A DNA stretch of 64,000 bases from assembly GCF_001429065.1 (NCBI RefSeq), contig NZ_LMIB01000001.1, forward strand, positions 186,588 to 250,587. Reading direction: 5' to 3'. Positions 61,310 to 64,000 of the stretch are shown one piece after another. How positions within the stretch are numbered: the first letter of the stretch is position 1; each line of letters starts with the position of its first letter. The position numbers and the translations under genes were made by a program. The stretch comes from Sphingomonas sp. Root710 (GTDB lineage: Bacteria; Pseudomonadota; Alphaproteobacteria; Sphingomonadales; Sphingomonadaceae). The notes under the pieces were generated by a model, which saw only the letters and a list, made by a program, of their open reading frames with translations, searched no databases and was not told the origin of the DNA.

Positions 61310-62664
61310 CAGGCGTCGCCCTGCTGTTTCGCCAGCCACTCCTCGAGCCACTTGATCGTATAGTTGCCCGTCTGGAAATCGGGGTCGTCGAGCAGCGCGC
61401 GGTGCATCGGGATCGTCGTCTTGACGCCGTCGACCACGAACTCCTCCAGCGCGCGGCGCAGGCGGCGGATGCAGCCCTCGCGGTCGCGGCCGTAGACGAT
61501 CAGCTTGGCGATCATCGAGTCATAATAAGGCGGGATGCGATAGCCGGCGTAGATGCCGCTATCGACGCGGACATGCATGCCGCCCGGCGCGTGGAACGCC
61601 TTCACCGTGCCGGGGCTCGGCGCGAAGGTCTTCCAGTCCTCGGCATTGATACGGCATTCGATCGCATGGCCGCGGAATTCGAGGTCTTCCTGCGCGACCG
61701 AAAGCGGCTTGCCCTCGGCGATGCGGATCTGCTCGCGGACGAGATCGAGGCCGGTGATCGCCTCGGTCACCGGATGCTCGACCTGGAGCCGGGTGTTCAT
61801 CTCGATGAAGTAGAACTCGCCATTTTCGTAGAGGAACTCGATCGTCCCCGCGCCGCGATAACCCATATCGGCCATCGCGCGGGCGCAGATCGCGCCCATC
61901 TCGTTGCGCTGGGCATGGGTGATGACGGGGGAGGGGGCCTCCTCCAGCACCTTCTGGTGGCGGCGCTGGAGCGAGCAATCGCGCTCGCCGACATGGATGG
62001 CGTTGCCATTGCCGTCGCCGAACACCTGAAACTCGATGTGGCGGGGATCGCCGAGATATTTCTCCATATAGACGGTCGCGTCGCCGAAGGCCGACTTCGC
62101 CTCCGACCCGGCCTGCGCCATCAGGGTTTCGAGCTGGCTCTCCTCGGTCACGACCTTCATGCCGCGCCCGCCGCCGCCCGATGCGGCCTTGATGATGACG
62201 GGGTAGCCGATCTTCGCGGCGATCTCGCGCGCTTCCTCCAGCGAGGAAAGCGGGCCGGGCGAGCCGGGGACGAGCGGCAGGCCGAGCTTGGCGGCCGACA
62301 GCTTCGCCTCGATCTTGTCGCCCATCGTCCGGATATGCTCGGGCTTCGGGCCGATCCAGATCAGATTGTGCGATTCGACGATCTCCGCAAAGCGCGCATT
62401 TTCGGAGAGGAAGCCATAGCCCGGGTGGATCGCGTCGGCCCCCGAGATCTCCGCCGCGGCGATGATGCTGGGGATGTTGAGATAGCTTTCCGAGGCAGGC
62501 GCGGGCCCGATGCACACCGACTGATCGGCGAGGCGGACATGCATCGCGTCGGCATCGGCGGTCGAGTGGACCGCGACCGTCTGGATGCCCATTTCGTGAC
62601 AGGCACGGTGAATGCGGAGCGCGATCTCGCCGCGATTGGCGATGAGGACCTTGCTGATGGCCAT
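61309..62664 (-). CDS. accC: Biotin carboxylase subunit of acetyl-CoA carboxylase
   Basis: A 451-residue AccC, the ATP-dependent enzyme that carboxylates the biotin of AccB. Motifs: [26 protein letters not shown], the ATP-grasp glycine loop [37 protein letters not shown] and [10 protein letters not shown]. Full length and intact. It lies 197 bases downstream of accB with a REP pair between. Confidence 0.98.
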   Translation of the reverse strand: MAISKVLIANRGEIALRIHRACHEMGIQTVAVHSTADADAMHVRLADQSVCIGPAPASESYLNIPSIIAAAEISGADAIHPGYGFLSENARFAEIVESHNLIWIGPKPEHIRTMGDKIEAKLSAAKLGLPLVPGSPGPLSSLEEAREIAAKIGYPVIIKAASGGGGRGMKVVTEESQLETLMAQAGSEAKSAFGDATVYMEKYLGDPRHIEFQVFGDGNGNAIHVGERDCSLQRRHQKVLEEAPSPVITHAQRNEMGAICARAMADMGYRGAGTIEFLYENGEFYFIEMNTRLQVEHPVTEAITGLDLVREQIRIAEGKPLSVAQEDLEFRGHAIECRINAEDWKTFAPSPGTVKAFHAPGGMHVRVDSGIYAGYRIPPYYDSMIAKLIVYGRDREGCIRRLRRALEEFVVDGVKTTIPMHRALLDDPDFQTGNYTIKWLEEWLAKQQGDA

Positions 62665-62728
62665 CAGTTAGCGCCCGCCATTCTCGTCATCCGGAGCGGT
62701 GCTTTGCGAACGGGCGGATAGCTTCTGT

Positions 62729-62821
62729 CGTCATTCCCGCGAAGGCGGGAATCCATGGACAGGTGACGCTTTAAGCTGGACGTTCCGCCGTCCATGGATC
62801 CCCGCTTTCGCGAGGATGACG
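62729..62821. repeat. REP pair between accB and accC
   Basis: CGTCATTCCCGCGAAGGCGG at the left and its inverse relative GATCCCCGCTTTCGCGAGGA then TGACG at the right, about 25 bases apart; the inner flanks CCATGGAC and GTCCATGG also pair. It is the same family as 47,361-47,453. It lies inside the accB-accC transcript. Confidence 0.75.
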
Positions 62822-62861
62822 GGTTGGTGCGGGATGACATGCTGGAGCGAGCCACCGGGCC

Positions 62862-63309
62862 TTACTCCACCACGATCAGCGGCTGGTCATACTCCACCGG
62901 CTGGCCGTTCTCGACCAGCACCGCCTTGACCGTGCCGGCGCGCGGCGCGGGGATGGCGTTCATCACCTTCATCGCCTCGACGATCAGCAGCGTCTGGCCC
63001 GCCGAGACCTTGTCGCCGACCGAGACGAACGCCTTCGCGCCCGGCTCTGCCGAGAGATAGCAGGTGCCGACCATCGGCGACTTGACCGTGCCGGGGTGGT
63101 CCGCGGCTGCCTCAGGCGCGGCCGGGGCGGCGGCAGCGGCGGATTATGACGGTGATGTTGCGGGCGGTGATGTTGCGGGCGACCCTGATGCGGCGCTCGC
63201 CATCCTGGATTTCGATCTCGGTCAGGTTGGTGTCATCGAGAAGCACCGCGAGCTGGCGCACCAGTTCCGGGTCTACCTGCATTGCTTTCCCCTGCGATTG
63301 ATCGGCCAT
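62862..63309 (-). pseudogene. accB: Biotin carboxyl carrier protein accB, frameshifted in the linker
   Basis: The N-terminal part (ATG at 63309) reads MADQSQGKAMQVDPELVRQL through IEIQDGERRIRVARN in one frame and then hits a TGA at 63112-63114. The biotinyl domain ([17 protein letters not shown], biotin lysine in [11 protein letters not shown]) is in another frame ending at 62862. The Ala/Pro linker [20 protein letters not shown] is open in the second frame from about 63143, just after a TAA at 63146-63144. Removing one base near 63,144 would restore one continuous protein of about 148 residues. AccB is essential, so a sequencing error, a second copy or frameshifting must be considered. Confidence 0.8.
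63151..63180. repeat. Tandem 15-base duplication in accB
   Basis: GGTGATGTTGCGGGC occurs twice in direct succession (63151-63165 and 63166-63180, plus strand). It adds five residues (the protein reads ARNIT twice) just before the frameshift. The duplication itself keeps frame, so it is not the cause, but the two events lie within 10 bases. Confidence 0.9.
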
Positions 63310-63349
63310 CAGTTGCTCGTCTTTTGTTGATCCCTGGCGCACGCCATTG

Positions 63350-63790
63350 TCAGAAGCGAGCGGCGGCGTCCAGCGCCAGCATGTAGCTTTGCACGCCGAA
63401 CCCCATGATCGAGCCCTTCGCCGCCTGTCCGACATAGCTGACATGGCGGAAGGATTCGCGGGCGTGCGGGTTGGACAGATGGACCTCGATCACCGGGACC
63501 TTCACCCCCTTGATCGCATCGTGCAGCGCGATCGAGGTGTGGGTGTAGGCGCCCGGATTGATGATGACCGCCTTCGCGCCGCTGATCCCCGCCTCCTGGA
63601 TCCAGTCGACCAGATGGCCCTCATGGTTCGACTGGCGCATGTCGATCGCCACGCCCAGCTCCAGCGCGCGGTCCTCCAGCATGCCGGCGATGTCGTCGAG
63701 CGTGTCGGAGCCGTAAATCTCCGGCTCGCGGGTGCCGAGCATGTTGAGATTGGGGCCGTTGAGGACGAAGATGACCGGGCGATCCGCCAA
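63350..63790 (-). CDS. aroQ: Type II 3-dehydroquinate dehydratase
   Basis: A 146-residue AroQ of the shikimate pathway. Motifs: [19 protein letters not shown] with the catalytic Tyr, [11 protein letters not shown] with the Arg/His loop, [17 protein letters not shown] and [15 protein letters not shown]. aroQ-accB-accC is a conserved order in alphaproteobacteria. It is 40 bases upstream of accB. Confidence 0.97.
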   Translation of the reverse strand: MADRPVIFVLNGPNLNMLGTREPEIYGSDTLDDIAGMLEDRALELGVAIDMRQSNHEGHLVDWIQEAGISGAKAVIINPGAYTHTSIALHDAIKGVKVPVIEVHLSNPHARESFRHVSYVGQAAKGSIMGFGVQSYMLALDAAARF

Positions 63791-63885
63791 GCTTCCAGCC
63801 TTTCCATTGCTAGGGTGCGACCGGCATCCCTATATGGCCCCTCGACGCAAAGCGAAAGCGCATTGGACGGATGCGCATGGGAGAC

Positions 63886-64000
63886 ATGATGACCAACCCC
63901 GACGGCACGATCCAGATCCGCGTCAACGGCGAGCATCGCCGGGTGGTGGACGGGCTCACCATCGCGGCGCTGGCCGAGGAGCTGGGCCTCGACCCAGCCA
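63886..64000 (+). CDS. thiS: Sulfur carrier protein ThiS, start only
   Basis: The frame opens at ATG 63886 (or 63889), with GGGAG a few bases upstream, and runs off the window after 38 codons: MMTNPDGTIQIRVNGEHRRV, then a helix with TIAALAEELGLD. This is the N-terminal beta-grasp of ThiS, whose C-terminal Gly-Gly carries sulfur for the thiazole ring of thiamine. The rest, and probably thiG, lies outside. Confidence 0.85.
   Translation, partial: MMTNPDGTIQIRVNGEHRRVVDGLTIAALAEELGLDPA

Noticed and set aside
1-64000. tRNA genes, CRISPR arrays, prophage or complete insertion sequences
   Set aside because: Reading the intergenic gaps showed no cloverleaf with a CCA end, no regular spaced repeats, and no integrase or transposase gene.

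Overview
The window is GC-rich, densely coded chromosomal DNA from an alphaproteobacterium, most likely a sphingomonad (Sphingomonas, Rhizorhabdus or a close relative). Reasons: the gene set includes a heterotrophic kaiC-kaiB locus, HWE-family kinases, a perfect EcfG-type stress promoter, an ornithine decarboxylase beside a deoxyhypusine-synthase-like protein (sphingomonads are known for homospermidine), and the palindromic intergenic repeats typical of the group. No tRNA, rRNA, CRISPR array, prophage or complete insertion sequence was seen. The species cannot be named from the sequence alone.

Layout. 1-1,547: end of a flavin-dependent monooxygenase, a small unknown gene and an EI24 membrane protein. 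1,615-6,826: a signalling block on the minus strand, read kaiC, kaiB, PAS-HWE kinase, LOV-domain kinase, receiver-only regulator; 4-base overlaps link kaiC-kaiB-kinase and LOV kinase-regulator. 7,077-15,640: a haloacetate-dehalogenase-like hydrolase, ilvD, a LysR regulator, NAD(P)HX repair, an RNA m5U methyltransferase, a MAPEG protein and a BLUF blue-light protein. 15,691-18,061: a polyamine pair. 18,328-26,000: a cation exporter, a UDP-GlcNAc 2-epimerase followed by a MITE-like palindrome, ergothioneine genes egtD-egtB, fumarase and a serine hydrolase. 25,997-32,663: an MBL hydrolase, a TonB-like protein, and an operon joining a TPR/O-GlcNAc-transferase-type enzyme to capE and capF. 32,660-42,217: NRDE protein, MFS transporter, NAT, DUF3617, a 2OG oxygenase, uvrB, a parS-like site, DUF1810-tag and a lysine-methyltransferase-like protein. 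42,259-51,399: a DJ-1/PfpI protein, purA-hisZ, a DUF559 nuclease-like gene between inverted repeats, serC-serA, a membrane cytochrome c, pheA and nudC. 51,389-60,843: mutY, a DciA-like protein, two DsbA-like thiol oxidoreductases on either side of a GT4 glycosyltransferase, smc and an SGNH hydrolase. 60,971-64,000: arsC-like, accC, a frameshifted accB, aroQ and the start of thiS.

How the genes work together. The most striking unit is the Kai/LOV block: a KaiBC timer or phosphoswitch without KaiA beside two HWE/HisKA_2-type kinases, one carrying a photoactive LOV domain, with a perfect EcfG promoter 59 bases before kaiC and a near match before the LOV kinase. This predicts a circuit joining blue light, a Kai-type timer and the general stress response. 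A second blue-light receptor (BLUF) lies about 8 kb from kaiC, its start codon inside a palindrome. A second unit is the glycosyltransferase-capE-capF operon, which suggests protein glycosylation with a UDP-L-FucNAc-type sugar. The rest is mostly core metabolism (Ile/Val, Ser, Phe, purine, His, fatty-acid initiation, shikimate) and DNA maintenance (uvrB, tag, mutY, smc, parS-like site).
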